The notes beneath the pieces are model-generated. The model was not told where the DNA came from. It searched no databases and saw only the letters and a list, made by a program, of their open reading frames with translations. Positions 42,075 through 52,297 of a stretch of DNA of 64,000 bases are shown here, piece after piece. Origin of the DNA: Oscillospiraceae bacterium (GTDB taxonomy: Bacteria > Bacillota > Clostridia > UMGS1840 > HGM11507); NCBI GenBank assembly GCA_015068525.1, contig SVKJ01000003.1:66794-130793 (forward strand), in the 5' to 3' direction. The first letter of the stretch is position 1, and each line of letters begins with the position of its first letter. The translations under genes were made by a program, and so were the position numbers.

Positions 42075-42794
42075 TTGGATTACGGATATAGGACTGATGT
42101 CGGCAAAGTCAGAAGTTTGAATGAAGACAGATATCTTTTTGTCAATGAAGAAGATTATGTACTTCTGGCAGTAGCCGATGGTATGGGAGGTCACAATGCC
42201 GGAGATATTGCAAGTCAGATGGCAATAGATGAGATTTTAAAATATAACCTTAATCTCGGCTTTTATAATGATACAAAAGAAAATATTAAAAAGTGTATAG
42301 ATAATGTAAACTTAAAAATATTTGAATATTCAGTAAAAAATCCTTCTTGTAACGGAATGGGAACAACACTTACCTTGGCTGTGATTATAGGAGATTTAGT
42401 ATACTTTGCCAATGTAGGTGACAGCAGAGGTTATGTTGTAAATAATGATATCAAAAAAATTACTGTTGACCATTCATATGTTGAAGAACTTGTTAAAATA
42501 GGTAAAATTACCGAAGAAGAAGCAAAAAATCATCCGAATAGGAATCAGATAACAAGAGCAATAGGTACTTCTTTTGATGTTGAAATTGATATATTTGAAT
42601 TTAAAAAGAATAAAGAAGACATTATTTGTTTATGTACTGATGGATTTACCAATATGCTTTCTGATGATGTAATACTAAAAGAGTTTGAAAAGACAGACTC
42701 ACTGCAAAAATCGATTGACAATCTTGTTAATCTTGCCAATGTTAATGGCGGATGTGACAATATTACAGTTGTGTGTTATACGGAAGGAGAATAG
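42075..42794 (+). CDS. prpC: PP2C-family serine/threonine phosphatase PrpC
   Basis: PrpC dephosphorylates substrates of the partner kinase PrkC. The 239-residue protein has all PP2C metal motifs: SLNEDRYLF, ADGMGGHNAGDIAS, NVGDSRGYV, CTDGFTNML and the final GGCDNITVV. A TTG start follows GGGGATGA. It is directly upstream of the kinase gene, whose ribosome binding site lies at its 3' end. Confidence 0.94.
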   Translation: MDYGYRTDVGKVRSLNEDRYLFVNEEDYVLLAVADGMGGHNAGDIASQMAIDEILKYNLNLGFYNDTKENIKKCIDNVNLKIFEYSVKNPSCNGMGTTLTLAVIIGDLVYFANVGDSRGYVVNNDIKKITVDHSYVEELVKIGKITEEEAKNHPNRNQITRAIGTSFDVEIDIFEFKKNKEDIICLCTDGFTNMLSDDVILKEFEKTDSLQKSIDNLVNLANVNGGCDNITVVCYTEGE

Positions 42795-42796
42795 AA

Positions 42797-44857
42797 ATGG
42801 TTGGTAAAATACTTGGCGATAGATATGAGATAATAGAAGAAATCGGTAATGGTGGTATGGCAATTGTATATAAAGCCAAATGCCGAAAATTAAATAGAGT
42901 TGTAGCAATAAAAGTTTTAAAAGACGAGTATAAAGTTGATGAAGAATTTGTAAAAAAATTCAACAGGGAATCTCAGGCGGCTGCAAGTCTTTCTCACCCT
43001 AACATTGTTTCCGTTTACGATGTGGGGCATGATGACGGTATTTATTATATCGTTATGGAACTTGTTGAAGGTGTTAATTTAAAGGATTACATATTAAAAA
43101 ATCCAAAAATGGACTGGAGAGTTGCACTTAAATATTCAATGCAGATTTGTTCTGCACTTGCTCACGCACACCGTAACGGAATAATTCACAGGGATATTAA
43201 ACCTCATAATATAATCCTTTCTAAAGACGGAAACTGTAAGGTTACTGATTTTGGTATTGCGTTTGTAAATAATATGAACGAAACAAAGAAAATAGACGAG
43301 GGGATTTTAGGCTCCGTTCATTATATTTCTCCTGAACATGCAAAAGGTGTTATCACTGACGAAAGAAGTGATATATATTCTTTAGGTGTTACAATGTATG
43401 AAATGTTAACAGGCGTTTTACCTTTTGACTCAGATAATGCGGTTTCAGTTGCTGTTATGCATATAAATTCAGATCCTAAGCCAATAAAGGATATAAATAT
43501 TGCAGTTCCTCTTACTTTAGTGCAGATAGTTAAAAAGGCAATGTCTAAGGATATTTTAGGAAGATATCAAAGCGCTAATGAAATGTATAAAGATTTATAT
43601 GAACTTTCCAATGAACCTGATGTATTTGTTTTAGCCAAAGAAGAGCCTTCTGATCTTGGTGTAACTAAAGTTATATCTAAAGAAGAAACAGAGGAAATTA
43701 AAAATAAGATTCAAAACGGTGAAAAAGAAATTGTAATTTCGATAGATAATACTCCTCAGAAAAAAGAAGAGGAAAAAGAAACCGTTCAGGAAAACAAAAA
43801 AGCAAAAAAAGGTTTCTTTAAAGATTTATTTAAAGCAGAAAACAAAAAAGATAAAGTTGCGATAATATCAGCATTGGCAGTATCAGTGATTTTAATTGGC
43901 ATGGTTCTTACATTTGCTGTTGGTATTCTTGCACCCGGAATTTTTAATTTCGGTTCAAATGATGAGTATAAAATTCCAAAATTTGTCGGAAGTAATATTG
44001 AAGATATAAAAGAAGAATATAAAGATATTGATATTGAATTTATAATCACCGAAGAACAATTTAATGATGAGTACAACGAAGGCATAATTATAACACAAAA
44101 TCCTGACGAAGGAATGAATGTTAAACTTCCTGTTAAAGTCAGATTGACTGTTTCAAAAGGGTCAAGAGAGATTGTTTTATCAAATTATGTAAATAAAGAA
44201 GCGCGTCAGGCAGAACTGGAAATTACTGAACAGGGACTTAAATATGTTGAAAAAACTGAATATGACGAGGAAGTACCTGCCGGATATGTTATATCACAAT
44301 ATCCTCTTGCGAAAACTAAAGTTTTATCAGGAACTGATGTTACAATAACTGTAAGTAAAGGTGCTAATGAAGAATTTGCTGTTGTTCCTAATTTGATAGG
44401 TTTAACAGAAGCAGAAGCAAAAGCGAAACTTACCGACTATGAACTTGTTTTAGGAGGAATAATCCGTGAAGCAAGTGATAAAGAAGAGGGAAGAGTTATT
44501 GCACAGAGCGCACCTGCCAACAGTGAACTTGTTAAAAAATCAAAAGTTACACTTACTTTGAGTAACGGTAAAAAGCCATCTTCCAATCAGGGTGGAACAA
44601 CCGAAAATAATCCTTCAAAACCAGATGAGCCCGATGAACCTGAAGTTACATTAAAAAAATATACATTAACCTTAAATTTACCTTCTGATAAAGATTCTGT
44701 TACTGTTAAAGTTGATCAGGATGGAAAAACTGTTTATAATAAATCGGTCAAAACATCACAAAAAACTCTTAATATAACATTAGAAGGTAATGGTAATCAT
44801 AATATTGTTGTATATTATGACGGATTACTTATAAAAACTCAGAAAATAAAAATCTAA
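42797..44857 (+). CDS. prkC: PASTA-domain serine/threonine protein kinase PrkC
   Basis: The ATG at 42797 follows GGAAGGAGA; an ATG eight codons earlier lies in the phosphatase gene. The 686-residue protein has an N-terminal Hanks kinase (glycine loop EIGNGGMAIVYKAK, catalytic HRDIKPHNIILS near residue 131, DFG in TDFGIAF, SPEH in the activation segment). A Lys/Glu-rich juxtamembrane stretch and one transmembrane helix (about 353-380) follow. About three extracellular PASTA repeats come next (KIPKFVGSNIEDIKEEY; VPNLIGLTEAEAKAKL), with an extra beta domain at the C-terminus. PrkC senses muropeptides or cell-wall state, for example in spore germination. Confidence 0.94.
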   Translation: MVGKILGDRYEIIEEIGNGGMAIVYKAKCRKLNRVVAIKVLKDEYKVDEEFVKKFNRESQAAASLSHPNIVSVYDVGHDDGIYYIVMELVEGVNLKDYILKNPKMDWRVALKYSMQICSALAHAHRNGIIHRDIKPHNIILSKDGNCKVTDFGIAFVNNMNETKKIDEGILGSVHYISPEHAKGVITDERSDIYSLGVTMYEMLTGVLPFDSDNAVSVAVMHINSDPKPIKDINIAVPLTLVQIVKKAMSKDILGRYQSANEMYKDLYELSNEPDVFVLAKEEPSDLGVTKVISKEETEEIKNKIQNGEKEIVISIDNTPQKKEEEKETVQENKKAKKGFFKDLFKAENKKDKVAIISALAVSVILIGMVLTFAVGILAPGIFNFGSNDEYKIPKFVGSNIEDIKEEYKDIDIEFIITEEQFNDEYNEGIIITQNPDEGMNVKLPVKVRLTVSKGSREIVLSNYVNKEARQAELEITEQGLKYVEKTEYDEEVPAGYVISQYPLAKTKVLSGTDVTITVSKGANEEFAVVPNLIGLTEAEAKAKLTDYELVLGGIIREASDKEEGRVIAQSAPANSELVKKSKVTLTLSNGKKPSSNQGGTTENNPSKPDEPDEPEVTLKKYTLTLNLPSDKDSVTVKVDQDGKTVYNKSVKTSQKTLNITLEGNGNHNIVVYYDGLLIKTQKIKI

Positions 44858-44868
44858 GAGGTGAAATT

Positions 44869-45747
44869 TTGACGGAAGGGATAATCGTTAAAGGTATAGG
44901 CGGTTTTTACTATGTAAAAACTGATTTTGGTATCTTTACCTGTAAAGCAAAGGGGAGTTTCAGAAAAGAAAATAAAACTCCCTATGTAGGAGACAGGGTA
45001 AAAATGCGAATAGTAAGCGAAGAAGCAAAAGAAGGCTTTATTGAAGAAATAAGGGAAAGGACGAATTTTTTAATTCGTCCTCCTGTAGCAAATATTGACA
45101 GAATGATTATTATATCTTCTGTTGCCGAACCTTCTCCTGATACTTGCTTTATTGATAAAATGATTGCAATATGCGAGCATAATAATATTGAGCCAGTCTT
45201 ATGTTTTAATAAAATAGATTTAAAGGCAGATTTTAGCATAATATCTGATTATGAAAAAATTGGATATAAAGTTATGAAAACCAGCGTTAAAGACGGCGTT
45301 GGTCTTCTTGATTTAAAAAATATGCTGATAAAAGGGATTACATCAGTTGCAGGGTTTTCCGGTGTAGGTAAATCAAGTTTATTAAGTACAGCAATAGATA
45401 AAAAATTAGAAACAGGCAAAGTAAGTGATAAAATTTCAAGAGGCAGGCATACAACAAGGCATGTTGAACTTTTTGAAGTTGAAGAAGGAAAATTTTTTGC
45501 TGACACACCTGGCTTTTCAGGTCTTGACATAGAAACACTAAGAAAAGAAGAACTTGCTTCTTTGTTTATTGATTTTAAAGATTATACTGACTTATGTAAA
45601 TTCAAAGACTGCAGTCATACAAAAGAACAAGGGTGTGCAGTTATAAATGCAGTTAATGAAGGTAAAATTGTTAAATCAAGGCATGAAAACTATTTGGAAT
45701 TTTATAATACACTTAAACTTATAAATGATTGGGAGAGAGCAAAATGA
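44869..45747 (+). CDS. rsgA: Ribosome small-subunit biogenesis GTPase RsgA
   Basis: RsgA is a circularly permuted GTPase that assists late 30S assembly. The 292-residue protein has an N-terminal OB fold. Its GTPase motifs occur in permuted order: G4 CFNKIDL, G1 GFSGVGKSSLLS, G2/G3 GRHTTRHVELFEVEEGKFFADTPGFSGLD. A C-terminal zinc-binding CKFKDCSHTKEQGCAV region ends the protein. It starts with TTG after AGAGGTGA and overlaps rpe at an ATGA junction. Confidence 0.94.
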   Translation: MTEGIIVKGIGGFYYVKTDFGIFTCKAKGSFRKENKTPYVGDRVKMRIVSEEAKEGFIEEIRERTNFLIRPPVANIDRMIIISSVAEPSPDTCFIDKMIAICEHNNIEPVLCFNKIDLKADFSIISDYEKIGYKVMKTSVKDGVGLLDLKNMLIKGITSVAGFSGVGKSSLLSTAIDKKLETGKVSDKISRGRHTTRHVELFEVEEGKFFADTPGFSGLDIETLRKEELASLFIDFKDYTDLCKFKDCSHTKEQGCAVINAVNEGKIVKSRHENYLEFYNTLKLINDWERAK

Positions 45748-46376
45748 TAAAAATTGCACCGTCGCTTTTATCGGCAGACTTTGCTGATTTGAAAAATGAA
45801 ATAAAGGCTATTGAAAATGCAGATTTTGTCCATCTTGATGTAATGGATGGTCAGTTTGTTCCAAATATTTCTTTTGGAGCACCCATAATAAAATCCTTAA
45901 GAAAACATTCAAATCTTATTTTTGATGTTCATCTTATGATAAAAAATCCGTTGAAATATATTGAGGATTTTTGCAAAGCAGGAGCAGATATTATAACCTT
46001 TCATGTTGAAGCGGATGATGATATAGATGAAACTATTTTAAAAATTAAAGAGTATGGGAAAAAATGCGGAATAGTCTTATCCCCTGATACTGATGCAGAG
46101 GTTGTTATCCCTTATCTTGATAAGGTTGATATGATTTTACTTATGTCTGTATACCCTGGATTCGGAGGTCAGAAATATATTCACAGAATTACCGAAAAAA
46201 TAAAAAGAGTCAAAGAATATATTGGAAACAGGGATATAGATTTGCAAATTGATGGTGGAATTACTAAAGAAAATGTAAAAGAGACTATAGATGCAGGAGC
46301 GAATGTTATTGTTGCCGGAACTTCAGTTTTCGGAATGAGTGACAGATATAAAGCGATTGAGGAATTAAGACAATGA
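45744..46376 (+). CDS. rpe: Ribulose-phosphate 3-epimerase
   Basis: Rpe interconverts ribulose 5-phosphate and xylulose 5-phosphate in the pentose phosphate pathway. The 210-residue TIM barrel shows APSLLSADFADL, HLDVMDGQFVPNISFG, FDVHLMI, MSVYPGFGGQ and DGGITKENV, all family signatures with metal-binding His/Asp residues. The ATG at 45744 overlaps the rsgA stop; an in-frame earlier start lies inside rsgA. It overlaps thiN by four bases. Confidence 0.95.
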   Translation: MIKIAPSLLSADFADLKNEIKAIENADFVHLDVMDGQFVPNISFGAPIIKSLRKHSNLIFDVHLMIKNPLKYIEDFCKAGADIITFHVEADDDIDETILKIKEYGKKCGIVLSPDTDAEVVIPYLDKVDMILLMSVYPGFGGQKYIHRITEKIKRVKEYIGNRDIDLQIDGGITKENVKETIDAGANVIVAGTSVFGMSDRYKAIEELRQ

Positions 46377-46990
46377 TTACATATATTTTCGGGGCCTCAG
46401 ATATAGAAGACTATTCTTATCTTAAAAGCATAAATTTTGAGGGAAGTTATATAATTTGTGCAGATGGAGGAACTAAACATTTAAAAGAATTAAATCTAAT
46501 TGCTGATGTCGTTATAGGTGATTTTGATTCTTCTTCTGATTATAAAAAATATGAAAATAAGATTACTTATCCAAAGGAAAAAGATGATACTGATTTGGGT
46601 CTTGCAATAAACTATGCATCAGATAATGATTTTAATGAGTGTGTGGGTATTGGTTGTCTTGGTAATAGATTAGACCATACTTATGCTAATATTGCTTTGC
46701 TAAAGTATGCTTTTAATAAAGGTGTAAACCTTGAACTTATTGATGATAACACGAAAGTATTTCTTGTAAATGAGAAAAAAGAAATATTAAAAGAAGATTT
46801 TAAATATGTTTCAATTTTCCCCTTTGAAAATAATGTAAAGGGAATAAACTTAACAGGTTTTAAATATCCTCTTAATGAGGCAACGTTAACTTCAGATTAT
46901 CCTTTGGGTATAAGTAATGAAATTTTGGATGAAAAAGGAATAATTGAAGTTAATGATGGCAATCTGATTGTTATGTTAATTAAGGAGTAG
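46373..46990 (+). CDS. thiN: Thiamine pyrophosphokinase
   Basis: ThiN transfers pyrophosphate from ATP to thiamine to form the cofactor ThDP. The 205-residue protein has the diagnostic [26 protein letters not shown] and [14 protein letters not shown], and the [18 protein letters not shown] motif. It overlaps rpe (ATGA) and precedes uppP by five bases. The cofactor would be used by the ferredoxin oxidoreductase and Dxs in this window. Confidence 0.93.
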   Translation: MITYIFGASDIEDYSYLKSINFEGSYIICADGGTKHLKELNLIADVVIGDFDSSSDYKKYENKITYPKEKDDTDLGLAINYASDNDFNECVGIGCLGNRLDHTYANIALLKYAFNKGVNLELIDDNTKVFLVNEKKEILKEDFKYVSIFPFENNVKGINLTGFKYPLNEATLTSDYPLGISNEILDEKGIIEVNDGNLIVMLIKE

Positions 46991-46995
46991 AAATA

Positions 46996-47814
46996 ATGAA
47001 TTTAATTGAACTTTTAAAAGTAATTTTTTTAGGTATTGTTGAAGGAATAACTGAATGGCTTCCTATAAGCAGTACAGGTCATATGATACTTTTAGACGAA
47101 TTTATTAAACTTAATATTACTGAAGAATTTAAGGAAATGTTTTTTGTTGTTATTCAGCTTGGCGCAATACTTGCCGTTGTATTTTTATACTTTAAAAAAC
47201 TAATCCCTTTTGATATTGTAAATAAAAGGATAACAGTAAAAAAAGAAGCATTTTCTCTATGGGGAAAAATAATTGTATCCTGTATTCCTGCAGCAGTTAT
47301 CGGGTTACTCTTTGACGATAAGATTGATGAAATATTTTATAATTCTTTTGTTGTATCACTTATGCTTATACTTTATGGTATTATATTTATTCTTATTGAA
47401 AGAAAAAAAAGAATTGTAAAAACAACTGATTTAGATAAATTAACATATAAAACAGCCCTGTATATTGGATTGTTCCAACTATTATCTTTAATTCCAGGTA
47501 CTTCAAGGTCGGGAGCAACAATAATAGGTGCAATGCTTGTCGGCACCTCCAGAGAGGTTGCAGCGGAGTTTACTTTCTTTCTTGCAATTCCTGTAATGCT
47601 TGGTGCAAGTTTACTTAAACTTTTGAAATTTGGTTTTGTGTTTACCGGTTCTGAAATAATTATACTTGTAGCAGGGCTTATAACAGCATTTATCGTTTCG
47701 GTAATTGCAATTAAATTCCTTGTAGGTTATATTAAGAAAAACGATTTCAAAGTTTTCGGATGGTACAGAATTGTACTTGGTATAATTGTGCTTTTATATT
47801 TTGCGTTTATATAA
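46996..47814 (+). CDS. uppP: Undecaprenyl-diphosphatase UppP/BacA
   Basis: UppP recycles the undecaprenyl carrier of cell-wall synthesis by removing a phosphate and can confer bacitracin tolerance. The 272-residue polytopic protein has the two active-site motifs: [20 protein letters not shown] (Glu and Ser/Thr) near the start and [18 protein letters not shown] in the second half. It is last in the rlmN operon; no convincing terminator follows within 70 bases. Confidence 0.94.
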   Translation: MNLIELLKVIFLGIVEGITEWLPISSTGHMILLDEFIKLNITEEFKEMFFVVIQLGAILAVVFLYFKKLIPFDIVNKRITVKKEAFSLWGKIIVSCIPAAVIGLLFDDKIDEIFYNSFVVSLMLILYGIIFILIERKKRIVKTTDLDKLTYKTALYIGLFQLLSLIPGTSRSGATIIGAMLVGTSREVAAEFTFFLAIPVMLGASLLKLLKFGFVFTGSEIIILVAGLITAFIVSVIAIKFLVGYIKKNDFKVFGWYRIVLGIIVLLYFAFI

Positions 47815-47887
47815 AGGCATTTAAAATTTAGAATAAAGTTTGAGGATAGTTATATCTATATGAAATAACACGAAAGAAGGCAAATTT

Positions 47888-49861
47888 ATGAAAAAAATTA
47901 TTTTATTTATTCTTTTGTTTGCAAACATAAGTTTTATGGCGTTTGGAGCAATTCCTGATTCTTCTGCCAAGACTATTATATGTCTTGACAGAAAATATAA
48001 TTTTTTAGATAAAGATAACTATGTGGATTTAAAAAGTGGAGGAGAGCATATTGCTCTTATCCGTGATGATAATTCACTTTGGATGTTTGGCTCAAATGAA
48101 GACGGCAAACTTGGTATAGGTGAGATCAGAAATGCTTATAATGCACCTGTTAAAGTACTTGAAAATGTTGAACGTGTAAAAGCAAATAGTGATGGTACTG
48201 TGGCTTTAAAAAAAGATGGCTCTGCCTGGTTTTTTGGAAATACTATAAATAGCGTTCCGACAAAGAGTTATGATAATGTTCTTGATGCTGACTGCAATGG
48301 TATTTCCTCATATGTTGATAAAGGCGGAAATGCATATTATATAAATTTCAATCAAGATAAGATACCTCTTTGCAGTGATGCAAAGGAAATTTATATTTTG
48401 TCAAGTGAAGGCGGAGATGGTCTTCTAAGTAAAGGTGGTTCCACTACAGGTGTATTCATTGTCGGAGGTATGAAGGATGTAATTTCAAAACCAACTTTTT
48501 ATATTGAGGTTTTAAAATCAAACGGAGACCTTTATGAATATGCTGTAGGTATTTACGGTAATTTGATGGATTATAAGTTTATTACAAGTGGTGTAAAAAA
48601 AGTTGAAACAAATGGAACAAATATTACACTTGATATGGGTAATGGACGTTATCTTGTTGGTTCGACTTCGTCGGGACTTACGGAGAAAAACTTACCGGGA
48701 AGTGTAAAATATCAGTCAGGCTTTTATCTTAAGGAAGATGGTTTGCTTTATCGTGAGGTTACAAATGAATGTATAGGAACCAATGTAAAACTTTTTGGGG
48801 CAGTAGCCGGAGGTGTAGGTGCCTTTATGGTACATAATGACAACTCTGTTTCTGCGTATAGCGTTAATCCAAATATGGAAGATTTTGCATCACGACTTAA
48901 TGCTGTTAACGGCGGACGTACATATCTTAGCCATAATAATTACATAAAAGAAGATGACATTTTAAATAAAGTACGTGAACTATGTGGCTTAGAAACAGAT
49001 GATTATATAAATGCAAAAAATATTTCAAAGTGGATAGGTAAAAATATTGTTTATAAGGGAAGTGCCCATGACCAGAGCGGTGTTCAGGCTTTTCGTAAAG
49101 GCAGCGGAGTTTGTGCAGCGTTTTCGGAACTTACAACTATTATGTTCACTTATGCAGGAATTCCTACTTATTCCTGTAAGTCTATAGCAAAAGACCATGC
49201 ATGGAATATGTCAATAATAGACGGCGTTACTGTCTTTATAGATAATACAGGTTCTTTCACAGAAAATTCCTTTGATATGGGGATGTTTTCTCAGGGTATA
49301 ACTGATAATGCTGATTACAATAACTGCTTTTATGATGAATGGGCAGCGACTGAGGTAAGAGGTGCTTATGACTGGGATCTTATAGACCGTTTTTTAAGAC
49401 CGGATTTCAAAAATCCTATAATGCGTGATGAATTTTGTTTTATTGTACGTGCTGCCATTGAAAAGGCAAAAGGTAAGAGTATTGATGCTGTTATTTCTGA
49501 ATATGGGAAAAGCAGTGTTATAGTACCATTTGAGGACACACAGGATGCAGACGTTTTTGCAATGTATAAATTAGGTGTAGTTAACGGCACAAGTGCGACC
49601 ACCTTTTCACCCAAAAGAGAGATAACAAGAGAAGAAGCGGCAAAGATAATGTTCGGCCTTGCAAAAATAATGGGCGATGATACTTCGTCTTCACAGGCAA
49701 ATTTCAAGGATGGAAACAATATTTCCGACTGGGCACAAGAAAGTGTGAATTTTGTTGCAACTTACGGAATTATGAAAGGAAAGCCTGAAGGCTTTGACCC
49801 GAAAAATACTATAAGTATTCAGGAAACTGCTATTATATGTTACAGATATGTCAGTAAATAA
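47888..49861 (+). CDS. Surface protein with RCC1-like repeats, transglutaminase-like domain and SLH domains
   Basis: The 657-residue secreted protein has a signal peptide (about residues 1-20, ending MAFGA). RCC1/beta-propeller-like repeats follow over about 45-345 (ALIRDDNSLWMFGSNEDGKLGIG, ALKKDGSAWFFG). A transglutaminase-like cysteine domain has a plausible triad of Cys409 (SGVCAAFSEL), His437 (KDHAWNM) and Asp452 (VFIDNTG). Two to three SLH repeats form the C-terminus (about 510-655, VVNGTSATTFSPKREITREE). Proteins of the TGase-like fold can be peptidases or crosslinkers of wall components. AAGAAGG precedes the start. Confidence 0.8.
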   Translation: MKKIILFILLFANISFMAFGAIPDSSAKTIICLDRKYNFLDKDNYVDLKSGGEHIALIRDDNSLWMFGSNEDGKLGIGEIRNAYNAPVKVLENVERVKANSDGTVALKKDGSAWFFGNTINSVPTKSYDNVLDADCNGISSYVDKGGNAYYINFNQDKIPLCSDAKEIYILSSEGGDGLLSKGGSTTGVFIVGGMKDVISKPTFYIEVLKSNGDLYEYAVGIYGNLMDYKFITSGVKKVETNGTNITLDMGNGRYLVGSTSSGLTEKNLPGSVKYQSGFYLKEDGLLYREVTNECIGTNVKLFGAVAGGVGAFMVHNDNSVSAYSVNPNMEDFASRLNAVNGGRTYLSHNNYIKEDDILNKVRELCGLETDDYINAKNISKWIGKNIVYKGSAHDQSGVQAFRKGSGVCAAFSELTTIMFTYAGIPTYSCKSIAKDHAWNMSIIDGVTVFIDNTGSFTENSFDMGMFSQGITDNADYNNCFYDEWAATEVRGAYDWDLIDRFLRPDFKNPIMRDEFCFIVRAAIEKAKGKSIDAVISEYGKSSVIVPFEDTQDADVFAMYKLGVVNGTSATTFSPKREITREEAAKIMFGLAKIMGDDTSSSQANFKDGNNISDWAQESVNFVATYGIMKGKPEGFDPKNTISIQETAIICYRYVSK

Positions 49862-49878
49862 TATAAGATAAAAAATAC

Positions 49879-49907
49879 TTGATTATTTGAAAACTGTATG
49901 TTATAAT
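49879..49907 (+). promoter_or_regulatory. Promoter of the amino-acid ABC transporter operon
   Basis: TTGATT and TATAAT are spaced by 17 bases, about 55 bases before the binding-protein start. Confidence 0.7.
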
Positions 49908-49962
49908 ATATACAAATAAATGCATAATTATAAATTATGTGCAAATTATGGAGGAGATTAAA

Positions 49963-50706
49963 ATGAAAAAATTATTAACCTTATTATTAGCGCTTTCTAT
50001 GGTGCTTGTTGTGTTCACAGCATGCGGTGGCAGTGAAACCGATAAACTTACTATGGCAACCAATGCTGAGTTCCCACCATTTGAGTACATAGAAAATGGC
50101 GAAATTGTCGGTGCAGATGTTGATATCGCAAAAGCAATTGCTGAAAAATTAGGTAAAGAACTTGAAATTACAAATATTGACTTTGATGCTGCTCTAACAG
50201 GTGCTGCAACAGGTAAATATGATATGGCAGTTGCAGGTATTACTGCAAATGACGAAAGAAGAGAAAATATGAATTTCTCAGTTGACTATTATACTGCTTC
50301 TCAGGCTATAATCGTTAAAGCAGACAGCACAATTGCAGTTTCCAAAGATTTAGAAGGAAAAACAATTTCTTGTCAGGAAGGTACAACAGGGGAACAGTTC
50401 TTACTTGATAATAACTATGCCATCCAGTCATTTAAAACAGGTGCTGAAGCAATTACTGCTTTAACAAGCGGTAAAGTTGATGCAGTTGTTATTGACGATG
50501 CTGTTGCAAGAGCATTATCTAAAGAACAAAACGGAGCAACTAAAGTTCTTGATGAAGCGCTTACTCAGGAAGCATACGCAATTGCTCTTAAAAAAGGTAA
50601 TGACGAATTAACTAAGGAAATTGACGGTGCTTTGGAAGCATTAAAAGCAGAAGGTAAACTTGCTGAAATTTTTGAAAAATACGAATTACCATATGATGCT
50701 GAATAA
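49963..50706 (+). CDS. Amino-acid ABC transporter substrate-binding lipoprotein
   Basis: The ATG at 49963 follows GGAGGAGA. The 247-residue product has a lipoprotein signal (VFTACGG, Cys21) and a family 3 solute-binding fold: TMATNAEFPPFEYIENGEIVGADVDIAKAIA, DMAVAGITANDERRENMNFS, GKTISCQEGTTGEQFL. It is the first gene of a binding protein-permease-ATPase set. The match to polar or glutamine-type transporters is general; the exact amino acid is unknown. Confidence 0.92.
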   Translation: MKKLLTLLLALSMVLVVFTACGGSETDKLTMATNAEFPPFEYIENGEIVGADVDIAKAIAEKLGKELEITNIDFDAALTGAATGKYDMAVAGITANDERRENMNFSVDYYTASQAIIVKADSTIAVSKDLEGKTISCQEGTTGEQFLLDNNYAIQSFKTGAEAITALTSGKVDAVVIDDAVARALSKEQNGATKVLDEALTQEAYAIALKKGNDELTKEIDGALEALKAEGKLAEIFEKYELPYDAE

Positions 50707-50722
50707 TTGATAGAGTAATTAT

Positions 50723-50754
50723 TAAAGCGGCGCTTAATATACGCCGCTTTTTTT
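50723..50754 (+). terminator. Internal terminator between binding protein and permease genes
   Basis: AAAGCGGCG and CGCCGCTTT form a stem followed by TTTT, 17 bases after the binding-protein stop. It probably keeps the binding protein in excess over the membrane components. Confidence 0.9.
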
Positions 50755-50812
50755 AACGATACAGTGTTAAACCAAACTATTAAAAAGTCTGGTTAGAAAG
50801 GATTATAATAAT

Positions 50813-51562
50813 ATGAATTGGTTTTTTGATATATATAATAACATCATATTATGGTTTCAGGCATGGTTTGATAAACTTTATAATACATTTATTGTGTCGG
50901 ATAGATGGCTGACACTTGTTGAAGGCCTTTATGCAACTGTTATAATAACTCTTGGCGCACTTGCAATCGGTGTCGTTATCGGTACAGTTGTTGCTATAAT
51001 AAAAGTTTTTGCTGCTGATGGAAAAAGAACAACATTTTCCGATAAAGTATTATTTGTGCTTGATAAACTATGTAACGTATATATAACCGTTATAAGAGGT
51101 ATTCCTGTTGTTGTTCAGCTTCTTATATCATTCTTTATTATATTTTCATTTGCCAAAGACGGATTATGGGTTGCAACTATAACATTTGGTATTAATTCAG
51201 GAGCGTATGTTGCTGAAACAATCCGTTCAGGCATTATGGCTATTGACGGTGGGCAGATGGAAGCAGGACGTTCTCTTGGATTTTCAAAACTTCAGACTAT
51301 GTGGCTTATTATACTTCCGCAGGCAATTAAAAATATTTTACCTGCTATAGGTAATGAAATGATTGCTCTTTTAAAAGAAACATCTGTTGCAGGATATGTT
51401 GCAGTTGTTGATATTACAAAAGCAGGGAATCAGATTAAGAATACAACTTATGACCAGGTTAACCCGATACTTCTTGTAGCACTTGTATATCTTGCTCTTG
51501 TAATGTTCCTTACAACTATTGTAGGAAGACTTGAAAGGAGACTGAGAAAAAATGAAAGATAA
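50813..51562 (+). CDS. Amino-acid ABC transporter permease
   Basis: The 249-residue HisM/GlnP-type permease has about five transmembrane helices. The EAA loop [20 protein letters not shown] contacts the ATPase, and [18 protein letters not shown] is a typical early motif. The N-terminus is extended and aromatic. It overlaps the ATPase gene by 11 bases. Expression depends on read-through of the preceding terminator or on a weak local promoter. Confidence 0.93.
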   Translation: MNWFFDIYNNIILWFQAWFDKLYNTFIVSDRWLTLVEGLYATVIITLGALAIGVVIGTVVAIIKVFAADGKRTTFSDKVLFVLDKLCNVYITVIRGIPVVVQLLISFFIIFSFAKDGLWVATITFGINSGAYVAETIRSGIMAIDGGQMEAGRSLGFSKLQTMWLIILPQAIKNILPAIGNEMIALLKETSVAGYVAVVDITKAGNQIKNTTYDQVNPILLVALVYLALVMFLTTIVGRLERRLRKNER

Positions 51563-52295
51563 TATTTTAATTAAAACAGTTGACCTTTGCAAATATTATA
51601 AAAACGGAGCAATTAAAGCGATTGATAAAATTAATATGGAAATAAAAAAAGGGGAAGTTGTTGTTGTTATCGGACCGTCAGGCTCAGGTAAATCAACTTT
51701 CTTGCGTTCTTTAAATTTACTTGAAGAACCTACTTCAGGAACAATCTTTTTTGAAGATACAGATATAACAAATCCTAAAACGAATATCAATGTTCACAGG
51801 CAGAAAATGGGAATGGTGTTTCAACATTTTAATCTGTTCCCGCATATGACTGTTCTTAATAATATGACAGTCGCACCTATAAAACTTCTTAATATTCCAA
51901 AGGAAGAAGCAGAGAAAAAAGCGATGGATTTACTTAAAAAAGTTGGACTTGATGACAGAGCCGATGCTTATCCATCACAACTTTCAGGCGGTCAGAAGCA
52001 GAGAGTTGCTATTGTTAGAGCACTTTGTATGAATCCTGATGTTATGCTTTTTGATGAACCTACAAGCGCACTTGATCCTGAAATGGTTGGAGAAGTTTTA
52101 GAAGTTATGAAAAACCTTGCCAATGAGGGTATGACAATGATTGTTGTTACTCACGAAATGGGATTTGCCAAAGAAGTGGGAACAAGGGTTGTATTTTTTG
52201 ATGAAGGTCAGGTTATTGAAGAAGGTAATCCTGATGAAATATTTGATAATCCTAAGACAGAAAGAATGCAGTCTTTCTTAAAGAAAGTTTTATAA
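51552..52295 (+). CDS. Amino-acid ABC transporter ATP-binding protein
   Basis: The 247-residue GlnQ/HisP-type ATPase has Walker [11 protein letters not shown]-loop [16 protein letters not shown], signature LSGGQKQRV, Walker [15 protein letters not shown] and the switch [11 protein letters not shown]. It energises the transporter with the two upstream genes. The stop is two bases before the gatB-like gene, which may thus be in the same transcript. Confidence 0.94.
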   Translation: MKDNILIKTVDLCKYYKNGAIKAIDKINMEIKKGEVVVVIGPSGSGKSTFLRSLNLLEEPTSGTIFFEDTDITNPKTNINVHRQKMGMVFQHFNLFPHMTVLNNMTVAPIKLLNIPKEEAEKKAMDLLKKVGLDDRADAYPSQLSGGQKQRVAIVRALCMNPDVMLFDEPTSALDPEMVGEVLEVMKNLANEGMTMIVVTHEMGFAKEVGTRVVFFDEGQVIEEGNPDEIFDNPKTERMQSFLKKVL

Positions 52296-52297
52296 AA

